From an uncultured Pseudomonadota bacterium (GTDB lineage Bacteria; Myxococcota_A; UBA796; SXON01), in contig CAIUMM010000016.1 of assembly GCA_903900265.1 (NCBI GenBank), positions 22,832 through 86,831 of the forward strand: a stretch of DNA of 64,000 bases, in the 5' to 3' direction. Every line of letters begins with the position of its first letter. Positions within the stretch are counted from its first letter, which is position 1. Shown in pieces: positions 7,602 to 17,900 of this stretch. Below the pieces are notes generated by a model. The model had not been told where the DNA came from and made no database searches. It saw only the letters and a list, made by a program, of their open reading frames with translations. Made by a program: the position numbers and the translations under genes.

Positions 7602-10600
7602 GCGAACTTCAACGCTGCCTGCAGGCGCTGCCGGAGGCGGCTTTGGGCCTCATCCGGGCTCGACACGCCAGCTCCTTCCAACATCTCGGCGACCGACGCG
7701 TGCTGCGCGCAGGCCTCACCCCAGCTCTCATTGGCGGCGTCGATGTCTCCGCAGGCCTGGAACGCGATGGCCTTCACCAGCAACAAGCATCCGCGCACCG
7801 CAACCCCCACCGGCGCGATCATCAGGCCGCGATCGGCGATGCTCGCAGCCTCCGGCCAGTCCTGACGACGAAGCGCGAGCTCCGCCAACCGAAGCAGCGT
7901 CACCGGCTGATTTCCGTCAAACGCGAGACCCTTTTCATAGTGCTGGGCCGCCTTCTCAGGAAGCTGCAAACGCGCGTCGAGCACGAACCCCTTGGCGACG
8001 TACGCGTCTACGACATCTGCAGGCTCTTGCGTGTGGTAGATGATGTTGTTGTAGATATTCAGCAAGTTGTTCCAGTCATTTGCTTGGAACAGCACGGTCG
8101 CGAGACCGCGCAACGCCAACACCTCGTTCGCGCGCAGCTCGAGGGCCTTGGAGAAGCGCTTGCGCGCTTTGTCCGGCTGGCCGAGGTTCAGCTCGACGAT
8201 TCCGAGATTTGCATAGACCGAAGCCAACTGCTCGTTGTTTCCGTGCCCACCGGTCAGCTGCAGCACCTGCTTGAACACCTTGTCCGCGCGCTGCCATTGG
8301 CCCGCTTCGGTGTACATCGGGCCCACGGCCTCCAACGACGGCAAGTGCGTAGGGTTCAACGTCAGCGCCCGCTCGTAGCGCGCCATGGCGTCTGCCCCCC
8401 GACCGGAGCGACGGAGCGCCTCGGCCGAGCGGTAGTAGAACATCGCGACGTCGACCTGTTCGTCGAAGTCTTCGACATCCCGCTTGGACTCTTGCGGCTC
8501 CAGCTTGTCGTAGATCGTGGCTGCTTGCGCGTAACTACCGGCTTCGTAGAGGAACTCGGCGCGGAAGCGCAGCGCTTCGTGGTGCTCCGGCTCCAGCTCG
8601 AGCAGGCGATCGTAGATCGCCGAGGCCGCGGCGCGGTCCCGGTTCATGTCCAGCCGCATCTGAGCCGCCCGCCACAGCGCAGCGACGCGCACGTCCAGCG
8701 CCGCAGTCGAGCGCGAGACCCGCTGCATCGCGTCTACCGATCGGTCCCAATCGCCCCGCCCGGTGTAGATGCGCTCCAAGAGCAGCGCCGCTTCGGGATC
8801 CACCACAGCGCCGCCGGTGGCTGCGTCGAGGAACCGGATCGCGTCGTCATCGCGGCGCAAGTTCTCTTGGTAGACCCGTCCGATCCGGCTCTGAAGCGCG
8901 CTGCGCTCTTCGCCTTCGAGGAACGGCAGCAACGATTGAGCGACCTCGACAAAGCCAGTCCAATCCCGGAACGCTTCCGAGAGGCCCAGCATGTGGCGCA
9001 GCGCCTCTTGGTCCTCCGGAGCCAGATCGAGCACCTTGCGCCAAGAGTCGAGCGCGATGGCGCGATTCTGGATCTTGTCCTCGTAGATGCGAGCGACCTC
9101 GGCGTAGCGCTCCACGCGTTCGCGGCCGGTGGCAAGAGCGGCGGTGCGCTCCAGCACGCGAACCACGGACTCCCAATCGCCCGCGGCCTCGCCGAGTCGA
9201 CGCAAGCCCTGCAGCGCCTCGGCGTCGAGCGGATCGACGTCGAGCGCGCGGGAGTAGGAAGCGCGCGCGGCTTCGACGTTGCCAGCGCTCTCATGCACAT
9301 CCGCGGTGCGGCGTTGATAGCGGGCGGCGTCCGCTGGAGAGCCCGCTCCAGAGGCCAGCTCCTCGAGGTAGCCGATGGCCAGCGCGGAGTCGCCACGCGC
9401 ACCCGCGATGCGGGCCAACGCCTCCAGGACCTCGCGATCTGCCGGGTTTGCAGCGTGCAGCTGCTGGTAGAACGACCATGCTTCGTCGCTGCCCGAGAGC
9501 TTCTCCGCGAGGATCCAGCGGCACCGTGCGCTGACCTCACCCCGGAGCTCTTCGGGCAAATGCGTAGCGCGAGCGGTCAGGAGATCGAAGACCCCGCGCC
9601 AATCCTCCGCGACGGCGAGCGCGCGCTCCAAGCTGACGCTCCACGGAAGCGGCTCGCTCCCGCCGGCCATCTCCGCGCGGTAACACGCGACAGCACCTGC
9701 AATATCACCGGCTTCTTCGAGCGCTTCGCCCAACCCAGAGCGCTGCTCCACGGGGAGCCGCGCGTAGGCGGCCCGAAGCGCGTCGCCGTTCTTGGCGGCG
9801 ACCAGCGCGCCACGCAGTCCCTCAAACGCGATCCTCGAAGTAGGCTGCGCGTCGAACGCCATCTCCCACGCCGCGAGCGACGCAGCAGGGTTGCCTGCGA
9901 CACGGTAGAGCGTCCCGGCGACGCGCGCATGATTCGAACGAATACCGGGGTTCGTCGCCGCCTGTGCGAGCACCTGCTGCGCCAGCGCGGCCTCGGCCGG
10001 GCTCGCGCGCAGGCGCAGCGCCGCTTGGGCGAGCGCGGGGTCCGCACCCGCGACCGCAAGCGCCTCAAATACGCCGCTCGCGCCGGACACGCGCACCGCG
10101 TCCACCGACGCCGACAACCCACCGACCCGCAGCGCCTCGGCGGCGAGGTCGGTCCGACCTGCGCTCTCGGCACTCCTCGCCAAGGTGCGCATCGGCGCCG
10201 CCACACCACCGGAGGCCACCGCACCTGCGACAGCCTGCGCAAGCGTGGCAGAGTCCCCCGCTTCCAACGAGACTTCGGCGAGACGTACCCAAGCAGGGCC
10301 CGCTGCGCGGCCGCCCGCTTCGGCTGCGGAACGGTACAGGCTTGCCAGCGCTCCCGCGTCGCCGCTCCGAAGGGCGCTGCGCTCCATCACCTCGACGGCT
10401 GCACCACCCGCGCCGCTCTCCAGAGACGGCTGCTCGCGCAGCACCAAGGAGGCCAAGCCGTCAGCGTCTTCCCCTGCCGCACGGGCGATCTCGGCGGCCG
10501 CCAGCAATCGCCAGTGGCGGCGCTCGGTGTCTTCGCCCATGTCGGCCTGAGCGCGCTCCAACACCAGCAGCTCATCGAGCTTACCGGCGTTGGCCACGAG

Positions 10601-13273
10601 ATCCTTCAGCAACAGCACCGCGGGCAGGAACCCGGGGCTATTTTCCAAGGCCTTACGCAAGCAGGCGCAGGCCCCATCGCTGTCAGCGGTGTGGTCGGCG
10701 AGCACGCGTCCCGCGCGGTAGTAGAGGCTCACCGCCTCCATGCTGTCCCGCGTCGTCGATGCGGCCGCGCGCAGGATGCGCCCGAGCTCGGCCCACTCAG
10801 AGTCGCCTTCCAACAAGCGCGCGTACGCGTCGACGCTGGGCGAGAAGTCCGGCACAGCCGCGAGCACGCTGCGGTAGCACTCCTTCGCCCGCACCACATC
10901 CTGCAGGCGAACTTCATAGGTTGCTCCAGCGCGATGGCGCAGCAACGCGGCGCTGCCAGCCTCTTCGGCCAGCAAAGCCCGCTGCTCGTACACCGCCGCA
11001 AGCTCGGCCCAAGCGCCGATGCGGTGGTACACGCGCTCCAACGCCTCCAGAACGGGCAAGTATCCAGGGGCAAGTTCCAGAACCCGCTCGTAGTACGTGC
11101 GCGCGTTCGTCAGATCGCCCAACGGGCCTTCCGCGGTCTCGCCGGCGCGGTACCACAGGGTGACCAGCAGCGAAGGATCCTGCAGACGCGCCGCGCGCCG
11201 TACGAGGAAGTCAATGGTCTCCTGCCAACGCCCCGCCTTGTGCAGCAAGCGCAACGCGGCTTCTGCCGCAGGCGCAGCGGCCGGCTCTTCCGCCGCTTCC
11301 ATATAGACGGTACACGCCGCAGACCAGTCCGAGGCTTCGAGCACCCGCGCGAGTCGGAACAGCGCAAAGGCCCGCGCCGGACCCGTCAGCCCCTGAGCTT
11401 CTTCCCGCAGCGCGGCAAGCAAGGAGGCGTTGTCCTGCGCTTCGGCGAAGTGCGCCTGAAGCTCGTGGCGCAGCCCCGCAGACTCCGGTGCCGCGTGAAC
11501 GGCCGCGACAAAGCAGCGCGTCGCCTCATCGTTTCGGAACACCTGCCCGCGGAACACACGGGCTGCACGGGCCCACCACCAGGCCGATTCCGCAGCGCGG
11601 GTGGCATCGGGGAGCGAAGCATCGGAGGCGAGGCGCAGGGCCTCGCGCTCGTAAAGCGTAGCCACTCCCTGCCAGTCTTCTGCGTCCCGCAGCGCCGCAT
11701 CGAGTCCAGCGAGCGCCGCCGCATTTCCCGCGTCTGCGGCGTTCGCAGCGCGCCAAGCCTCAAGCGCAGCGGGCGTGCGCGCGAGCAAACCCGCCCGCTC
11801 TACCAACAGCACCGACGCGATCGGCCCCACATGGAGCGCAGCCAAGCGAGACAGCGTGGCAGGGAGCGCGGGGTCAGCGCGACGGCGCTGCACCTCGGCG
11901 AGCAACGAGAGCGCGGAGGCGTCTTCTCCGGTCGCGAGCGCACGGCCCAACGCGGCGGTCACGGCATCATCGGAGCCGGTGGCGACATGAAGCTTGGCCG
12001 CTTCTACTTCCGCTTCGGCGGCGTTGGGCAGCATCGCCCCCAACGCTTCATACGCCGAGGCCGCAGCGGCGCGTTCGCCAAGCGCTTCGAGTGCGCGCGC
12101 GCGCTCGAGCCAGTAAGCGGCATCACCACGGCCCTCGCCGCGGGTGCGGGTGCTGACGCCAGCGAGGTCAAGCAGCGAGAGCGCATCCGACGGCAAATTG
12201 AGGCGCGTGCGCGCAAAATGGGCTGCTGCTGTGCACAGCACGATGCGACGAGCCCCCGAAGAGCGCTCCGCCTCGCGCCGAATCAACAGCACCGCCTCGG
12301 TCCAAGAGCCCTCGCCGCTCACCACCGCCGGCTCGGCGACGATCACCGGCGCCGACTCCGGCGCAGTCTGGCTCTCCATCACCAGCGCGAGGCCAGGCTC
12401 CATCTGCGTTTCCGCGTCTTCGATCGGCGCCTCGGCCATGACCCGAGACAAAAAGTCTCCGTCGAATCCCGCGCCCGGAGCGGCGAGCTGCACCATCGCG
12501 GGCGAGATCTCCTCACTCACCATAGCCGCGCTCAAGCCGTCGTCCTGCGCATCATCGACGCCTTCGACAACGGCCTCGGCAGCGACGTCGGCCTCGGCCT
12601 GCGCCGCAGCGCGCGCGGCGTCCTCCGCCGCCTGCTGTGCCGCACGTTCAGCGGCTTGCTGGGCTGCAAACGCAGCTTGCAACTCGACCGCTTCCCGCTC
12701 GACGCGCTCTTGTTCTACGCGGCGCATCTCGGCCATGCTGGCCGCTTCCGCCTCGGCCCGAGCCCGACCCGACTCCTCAGCGGCCGCAAAAAACTCCTCT
12801 TCGACGCGCCGGGCCTCTTCCGCCTTACGCGCCTCCGCCAGCTCCTTTTTCGTCCTCTTTTTGTGGACGTCCGAAGCCTCCCGGGCTTCCTGCTCTTTGC
12901 GCGCAGCAGCAGCGGCGGCCTCGACGCGAGCCGCTTCCGCACGCGCAGCTTCGACGCGAGCCGCTTCCGCACGCGCAGCTTCGACACGCGCCGCTTCAGC
13001 GCGCTCGGCCTCGACGCGAGCCGCTTGCGCACGCGCGGCTTCAGCGCGCTCCGCCTCCACACGCGCAGCTTCAACGCGAGCAGCTTCGACACGAGCAGCT
13101 TCCGCACGCGCAGCTTCGATGCGAGCCGCTTCCGCGCGTTCCGCTTCCAGACGCGCGGCCTCCGCATCGGCGGCCTCCGCGGCGGGCTCAGCACCCCACG
13201 CGCTGCCCGCGTTGAAAAAATCATCTTCCAGCGATCCGAAGGCCGACTCGTCAGGCTTGTTCTTCTTGCTCAT
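7598..13273 (-). CDS. Giant TPR-repeat protein with N-terminal Ala/Glu coiled coil
   Basis: 1891 aa from ATG 13273 (MSKKNKPDESAF), chosen because GGAG sits 6 nt upstream; a GTG at 13288 is weaker. Residues about 30-190 are a near-perfect EAARVEAA-type repeat that should form a long single helix or coiled coil, followed by an acidic Ala-rich linker. From about residue 350 to the end are dozens of TPR units (e.g. EKAAQHYEKGLAFDGNQPVT, AMARYERALTLNPTHLPSL). No signal peptide or membrane helix, so probably a cytoplasmic scaffold. It is first in an operon with the ICMT-like and 436-aa genes. Myxobacterial genomes have many such proteins; the specific role is unknown. Confidence 0.85.
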   Translation of the reverse strand: MSKKNKPDESAFGSLEDDFFNAGSAWGAEPAAEAADAEAARLEAERAEAARIEAARAEAARVEAARVEAARVEAERAEAARAQAARVEAERAEAARVEAARAEAARVEAARAEAARVEAAAAAARKEQEAREASDVHKKRTKKELAEARKAEEARRVEEEFFAAAEESGRARAEAEAASMAEMRRVEQERVEREAVELQAAFAAQQAAERAAQQAAEDAARAAAQAEADVAAEAVVEGVDDAQDDGLSAAMVSEEISPAMVQLAAPGAGFDGDFLSRVMAEAPIEDAETQMEPGLALVMESQTAPESAPVIVAEPAVVSGEGSWTEAVLLIRREAERSSGARRIVLCTAAAHFARTRLNLPSDALSLLDLAGVSTRTRGEGRGDAAYWLERARALEALGERAAAASAYEALGAMLPNAAEAEVEAAKLHVATGSDDAVTAALGRALATGEDASALSLLAEVQRRRADPALPATLSRLAALHVGPIASVLLVERAGLLARTPAALEAWRAANAADAGNAAALAGLDAALRDAEDWQGVATLYEREALRLASDASLPDATRAAESAWWWARAARVFRGQVFRNDEATRCFVAAVHAAPESAGLRHELQAHFAEAQDNASLLAALREEAQGLTGPARAFALFRLARVLEASDWSAACTVYMEAAEEPAAAPAAEAALRLLHKAGRWQETIDFLVRRAARLQDPSLLVTLWYRAGETAEGPLGDLTNARTYYERVLELAPGYLPVLEALERVYHRIGAWAELAAVYEQRALLAEEAGSAALLRHRAGATYEVRLQDVVRAKECYRSVLAAVPDFSPSVDAYARLLEGDSEWAELGRILRAAASTTRDSMEAVSLYYRAGRVLADHTADSDGACACLRKALENSPGFLPAVLLLKDLVANAGKLDELLVLERAQADMGEDTERRHWRLLAAAEIARAAGEDADGLASLVLREQPSLESGAGGAAVEVMERSALRSGDAGALASLYRSAAEAGGRAAGPAWVRLAEVSLEAGDSATLAQAVAGAVASGGVAAPMRTLARSAESAGRTDLAAEALRVGGLSASVDAVRVSGASGVFEALAVAGADPALAQAALRLRASPAEAALAQQVLAQAATNPGIRSNHARVAGTLYRVAGNPAASLAAWEMAFDAQPTSRIAFEGLRGALVAAKNGDALRAAYARLPVEQRSGLGEALEEAGDIAGAVACYRAEMAGGSEPLPWSVSLERALAVAEDWRGVFDLLTARATHLPEELRGEVSARCRWILAEKLSGSDEAWSFYQQLHAANPADREVLEALARIAGARGDSALAIGYLEELASGAGSPADAARYQRRTADVHESAGNVEAARASYSRALDVDPLDAEALQGLRRLGEAAGDWESVVRVLERTAALATGRERVERYAEVARIYEDKIQNRAIALDSWRKVLDLAPEDQEALRHMLGLSEAFRDWTGFVEVAQSLLPFLEGEERSALQSRIGRVYQENLRRDDDAIRFLDAATGGAVVDPEAALLLERIYTGRGDWDRSVDAMQRVSRSTAALDVRVAALWRAAQMRLDMNRDRAAASAIYDRLLELEPEHHEALRFRAEFLYEAGSYAQAATIYDKLEPQESKRDVEDFDEQVDVAMFYYRSAEALRRSGRGADAMARYERALTLNPTHLPSLEAVGPMYTEAGQWQRADKVFKQVLQLTGGHGNNEQLASVYANLGIVELNLGQPDKARKRFSKALELRANEVLALRGLATVLFQANDWNNLLNIYNNIIYHTQEPADVVDAYVAKGFVLDARLQLPEKAAQHYEKGLAFDGNQPVTLLRLAELALRRQDWPEAASIADRGLMIAPVGVAVRGCLLLVKAIAFQACGDIDAANESWGEACAQHASVAEMLEGAGVSSPDEAQSRLRQRLQAALKFA
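12895..13180. repeat. Coding repeat: EAARxEAA array with a 30-bp perfect tandem unit
   Basis: Within the start of the giant TPR gene, the DNA repeats a 15/30-bp motif such as cgacgcgagccgcttccgca. A 30-bp block is perfectly duplicated in tandem around 12924-12983, with degenerate copies to about 13180. It encodes the Ala/Glu/Arg helix. The near-identity at DNA level suggests recent expansion or ongoing slippage. Confidence 0.75.
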
Positions 13274-13410
13274 CAAAAACTCCGGCACTGATCTTTAGCC
13301 CGGTTGAACACAGGGATGCTGTCACCGCCGTGTGAAGAATCCCACAAGGCTCGCCACTCCGCAAGCAAGGCCCTCGGAAGTCGACCTTGAACCGGATGTT
13401 GCGGCGCGCT

Positions 13411-14883
13411 TCAGGGACTGAACGGAAGCGCGGCGAGTACGAATTTCAGGTCGTCGTCGTTGAAGCGAAAGCCGCCGCCCACAAACCCGGTCACGAAGCC
13501 ATAGCGCGCGCCGAGGGCCACGTTGTCCAAGCCGCCTTCAACGTACAAGTACGAGAGCGGATAGGCGCGAGCGGTCAATTGCACGTTGGGAATGCCCTTC
13601 ATCACCGGCCAAGAGCCGTATGTGAAGTCGTAGACATCGGCGGACAACATGACCTTGTCGTGGAACAGCATGCCGTCCACGCCCACGCCGCCGGAGCTCT
13701 CTTTCAGGCCAAAGCGAAAGATGACGTCGTGGAACCGCTTCGCGATTTGAAAAGTGTACCGGTAGTCGGGGAGCACGACGTATTCGCGGTAGCTGACGCC
13801 CAACGAAGGGATGGAGTGGTCCTCAAACGAGATCGAGCCGATGGGATGGCTGACGAACTCGAAGATGTAGCCGTAGTCCTCGCGGGGCATGATCCGTGCG
13901 CCCAAGACGTTCCTGGAGCTCCCAGCCACGGGGTTGCCATCGAACGCGCCCGAGGTCGGCGCCGAGCCAAAGTAAAAGTCGCCGCGGTAGTACACCTCGG
14001 TCTTGAGGTTCGACACCTGACCCAGCAGACCGTGCACATCGGTGACGGTGTCTTGCACCTCAGCGAGCGTATCGTTGACGGTCTTCAACGTGGTGCCGTC
14101 GTTGATCAGCCCGCCAATGGTGCCCTCACCCCCGTCGATCTTGGCGACGATGGACTCGACATGACTCGCGGTGCGATCCAGAGACTCTGTCGCCTTCTGT
14201 AGCGTCGCCATCTCGTCGGTGACCCGCGGCCCGTTCGCCACGAGCAAGGCCCGAAGCGCCTCGCTGACCTCGCGCATGTTCGTCGCGATCGCAGCGAGCT
14301 CATCCCGGTTGGTGTCCGCCATGCCGCGCAAGCTCTCGGACAACGCGGCCACGTTCTGCAGCGTCAGCTTCAGCTGCTCCTGCGCCGCAGGATCGCCCGT
14401 CATCGTCCGCACGTTCCCGGTGATCGCCTTGATGTCGTCGGCGATCAGCCCCGCCTTCTTTTCAAGCGCGTCCAGACCGCTTCCTTCTGTGTCCAGCCCG
14501 ATCGCGTCGCCGTCCGCGAGCAACTTGGCAGCCTTACCGGGCGAGATCCGAAGGAACTTATCGCCGAGCATGCCTTCGCTCGCGAGGCCGACCACCGAGT
14601 CGGTGGGGAGCTGCACGTTGCCCTCAATCTCCAGCTCTACCCGTGCGTTGCTGCCATCCAGCACCACCTTGCTGACCGCTCCGACCGGCACGCCGGCGAT
14701 GCGAATGGGCGTGGTCGCATACACTCCTTCCGCGGAGTCGAAGACCGCGACGAGGTGGTACACACCAGCCACGCCTTCAGGGCGGTCGTTGGTGAGCAAA
14801 ACCCCGGCCACAGCGAGCCCGACGGCGATCACCGCCAGCAGGCCTACGAGAAACTCGTTTGTCAGTCGACGCACGGGCGACAC
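13411..14883 (-). CDS. MCE/MlaD-family lipid-transport protein with C-terminal beta-rich (barrel-like) domain
   Basis: 490 aa, GTG start with AGGGG 5 nt upstream. Residues 10-30 are an uncleaved membrane anchor. Residues about 40-120 are an MCE domain (YATTPIRIAGVPVGAVSKVV; SEGMLGDKFLRISPG). A long helical region follows (about 130-290), with many hydrophobic-register repeats typical of MCE needle or tether helices. The last 190 residues alternate polar and aromatic residues (FHDVIFRFGLKESSGG; LTARAYPLSYLYVEGG; ALGARYGFVTGFVGGGFRF), resembling outer-membrane beta-strands. No MlaE/MlaF gene is in the window. It probably moves phospholipid between membranes and may span the periplasm. It lies 46 bp from, and divergent to, the barrel fusion gene. 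Confidence 0.85.
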   Translation of the reverse strand: MSPVRRLTNEFLVGLLAVIAVGLAVAGVLLTNDRPEGVAGVYHLVAVFDSAEGVYATTPIRIAGVPVGAVSKVVLDGSNARVELEIEGNVQLPTDSVVGLASEGMLGDKFLRISPGKAAKLLADGDAIGLDTEGSGLDALEKKAGLIADDIKAITGNVRTMTGDPAAQEQLKLTLQNVAALSESLRGMADTNRDELAAIATNMREVSEALRALLVANGPRVTDEMATLQKATESLDRTASHVESIVAKIDGGEGTIGGLINDGTTLKTVNDTLAEVQDTVTDVHGLLGQVSNLKTEVYYRGDFYFGSAPTSGAFDGNPVAGSSRNVLGARIMPREDYGYIFEFVSHPIGSISFEDHSIPSLGVSYREYVVLPDYRYTFQIAKRFHDVIFRFGLKESSGGVGVDGMLFHDKVMLSADVYDFTYGSWPVMKGIPNVQLTARAYPLSYLYVEGGLDNVALGARYGFVTGFVGGGFRFNDDDLKFVLAALPFSP

Positions 14884-14929
14884 GTAGCCCCTTTCACGAG
14901 CATCCGCTGCGCTGCGTTACGTCGTCGAC

Positions 14930-17900
14930 GTGTTTGCACCGATCCTCCCCTGCACCTTGCTGCTGACTCAGCTTGCCTCGTCTTTCGCCGAAGCTGCGCC
15001 TTTTGAGCCCACGCTGCGCTGGCAAACGCTCGAGACCGAGCATTTTCGCATCACCTACCACACGCCTTCCGTGGACAAGAACGGAAAATCCGGCCTTGGC
15101 AGCGACGAGTCGCAGCTCGCTTTGGAGATGGCGGTCGACGCTGAGGTCGCCTGGACCAAGCTCACCGCCGAGCTGAAGTACGTCCCCAAAGACCGCGTGG
15201 AGATCGTGCTCGTCGACTGGACGGACGACGCCAACGGCTACGCGTCGATCGTCCCTGAAAACCACATCGTCATCTTCGTCACGGCGCCGGAGGCCGACAG
15301 CACGCTCGGCCTGTACCGCGACTGGAACGAGGCGATCATCACGCATGAGCTCACGCACATCCTCCACATCGACACCGTAGAGGGGCTGCCCGCGGTCGCG
15401 AGGGCGCTGTTGGGACGGGTGATCTCGACGCATCAGGTGTCCCCCGGCTGGATGACCGAGGGCCTGGCCACCTATCAGGAGACCAAACACACGACCGGCG
15501 GCCGTGGCCGGAGCGCGCTGGTCGACATGGTAAAAAGAACCACGGTGATCGAGGATACCTTCCCTGCGCTTGGCAACCTCGAAGGCTATCAATCGCTCCC
15601 GCCGGCGGGGAACCTGCGCTACCTGTTCGGCGAAGATTTCGTGCAGTTCGCGGCTGAATATGCGGCCCGTCCCGCCCCCGAAGGCCTCGGCAAAGCCGAC
15701 GCGTGGACCGATTGGGTGCACCGCTATGGGCGGTCAATCCCGTTTTTTCTGCCCTCGAAGCGGACGTTCGGCGCCACGTTCACCCGCATGTACGCGGAGT
15801 GGAAGCAAGCCATCCGGGCTCGTTACGAAGCGCAGCTTGTGCCGGTGCGCGCCGAGCCGCTGACGCCGTACACGGTGATCTCCCCGAAGGACAACGGCTG
15901 CGGCGTCCCGGCCTACTCACCCGACGGCCAGTCCCTCGCGTACGCGTGCTCCGATCCGCGTCGCGGCAGCGCGTTCTGGTTGGCTGACGCCGACGGTGGC
16001 AACGCCCGCAAGGTGCTGAAGAACAAGTCATCCCGCACCCTGAGCTGGCGCCCGGACTCCGCCGGCTTTGTGTACTCCGCGTCCCATAACGTTCGGCTCT
16101 ACAACAGCTTTGAAGACGCGTATCAGTACGACGTCGCCACCGACACCTTGAAGCTGCTGACCCGCGAGCAGCGCGCCCACGACCCCACCTTTACGCCCGA
16201 CGGCGAGCGCCTCCTCGTCGTCACCAATGAAGCGCAGGACAACGCCCTTCAGTACTTGACCGTGGACGGGCAGCTGCGGCCGATCGTGAAGGACGACAAC
16301 GCGCACACCCAGTTCAGCACGCCCCGCTACTCGCCCGATGGGCAGCGGATCGCGGTGAGCGTGTGGAAGGACGGGCAGCGCGACCTGTGGATCTACAGCG
16401 CGGACGGGGAGCCGCAGCTGCAGCTCACCGACGACACGGCGATCGACCGGGATCCCAGCTGGTCTGCCGATGGTCGCTGGCTGTATTTCTCCTCCGATCG
16501 TTCGGGAATCCCCAACATCTACGCGGCGGATCAGATCGGGCGCGGCATCTTTCAGGTGACGAACGTGCTGACCGGGGCTTACGGCCCCTCGGTGCATCCC
16601 GACGGGAAGCGGATGGCGCTCAACATCTTCACCACCGCGGGCTCGCAGGTGGCGCTGATCGAGCTGAACCCGGACACGTGGAAGCACGTGGATGATCTTC
16701 CGGGGGCGATGACGGTGCTCTCCAGCACCTCGCAGCCCTCGCCGATCTTGCCCGTCCTCCCTGCGCTCCCGCTGATCCCCGACCCGCCGCCGCCGGACCC
16801 ATTGGCGCACGCCTCGCTGAGCCCGCAGCCGTACTCGCCGTGGCGCACCTTGCTGCCTCCCCGGTTCTGGCTGCCCTCCGGCTACCTCACGTCTACCGGC
16901 GATAAGTGGGGTTTGCTGGGCCAAGCGTCCACCTACGGCCAGGATCTGCTTGGGTTCATCAGCTACGGCGCCCACCTGAGCTGGCGCACCGACGCTGCGT
17001 TTCTGGGGGGCGGCGCGTCGATCACCGTGAACCGCTGGCGGCCGGTGTTCTCGGCGGGCTTCGACGACTCGATCGCCGGCTCCACCCTGCTTTATGCGCC
17101 AACGCCGCAGCCCGAAGCGGGCGGCGGATACCTGCCGGGCGTCGAGCGCACCGATGTGCGGTATTGGGACCAGCGCATTCGGGGCAGCGTGTCGATGGGC
17201 TACCCGCTGACCAGCTACAGCAGCGTTTCGGCCTACTGGAGCGGTACAAGCCGGATCAATCGAGATCCCCTGCCCGGCGACGCGTACCTGCCCGCGGTGC
17301 CGACCCGCGGGTTCTTCAGCTCCGCCGGCGTAGGCTGGCGGTATGGAAAGGGCCAAAGCTACCCGCTGTCCATCAGCCCCGAATCCGCGCGCTCGGTAGC
17401 GGTGGGTGCAGAGCTTACACCGTGGTTTTTCGGCAGCTACAAGTACGACGACACCACCGGGTTACCGGTGCGATTCACGCAGGTACAGGCCACCGCGGAG
17501 TGGCGCGAATACGTGAGCAACCCGCTGCTTCCAAACCAGGTTTTTGCATGGAAGCTCTCCGCCGGCGCCACGGTGGGCGACAAGTTCAAATACGGAACCT
17601 ACCGCCTTGGCGGCTCGTTTTCAGAGAACGGCATCACCGTCGTGCCCAGCGAGTGGCGCATGCTCCGGGGCTACTACGCGGCGTCCGACAGCGGCGAGTG
17701 GTACTGGTTGGGCTCGTTGGAAGCGCGCTTTCCCATCCTGCACATCGATCGGGGCGTAGGGACGCTGCCGATCTTCCTCCGCTATGTGTCCGGCGCGGTC
17801 TTCGTCGACGCGGGCAACGCCTTTGACGACTTTTCCAACCCAGCGGACGTACGCCAGCTGCTGGTCGGCACCGGCGCCGAGCTCCAGCTCTACGCCCTCG

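Noticed and set aside
12895..13180. CRISPR-like array
   Set aside because: The repeats are contiguous, in frame and coding (EAARVEAA), without spacers.
7574..13291. Plus-strand open frame of about 1900 codons antisense to the giant TPR gene
   Set aside because: It mirrors the real gene in a high-GC region where antisense frames lack stops. Its product is Arg/His/Pro-rich with no domain, while the minus strand has clear TPRs and a ribosome site.
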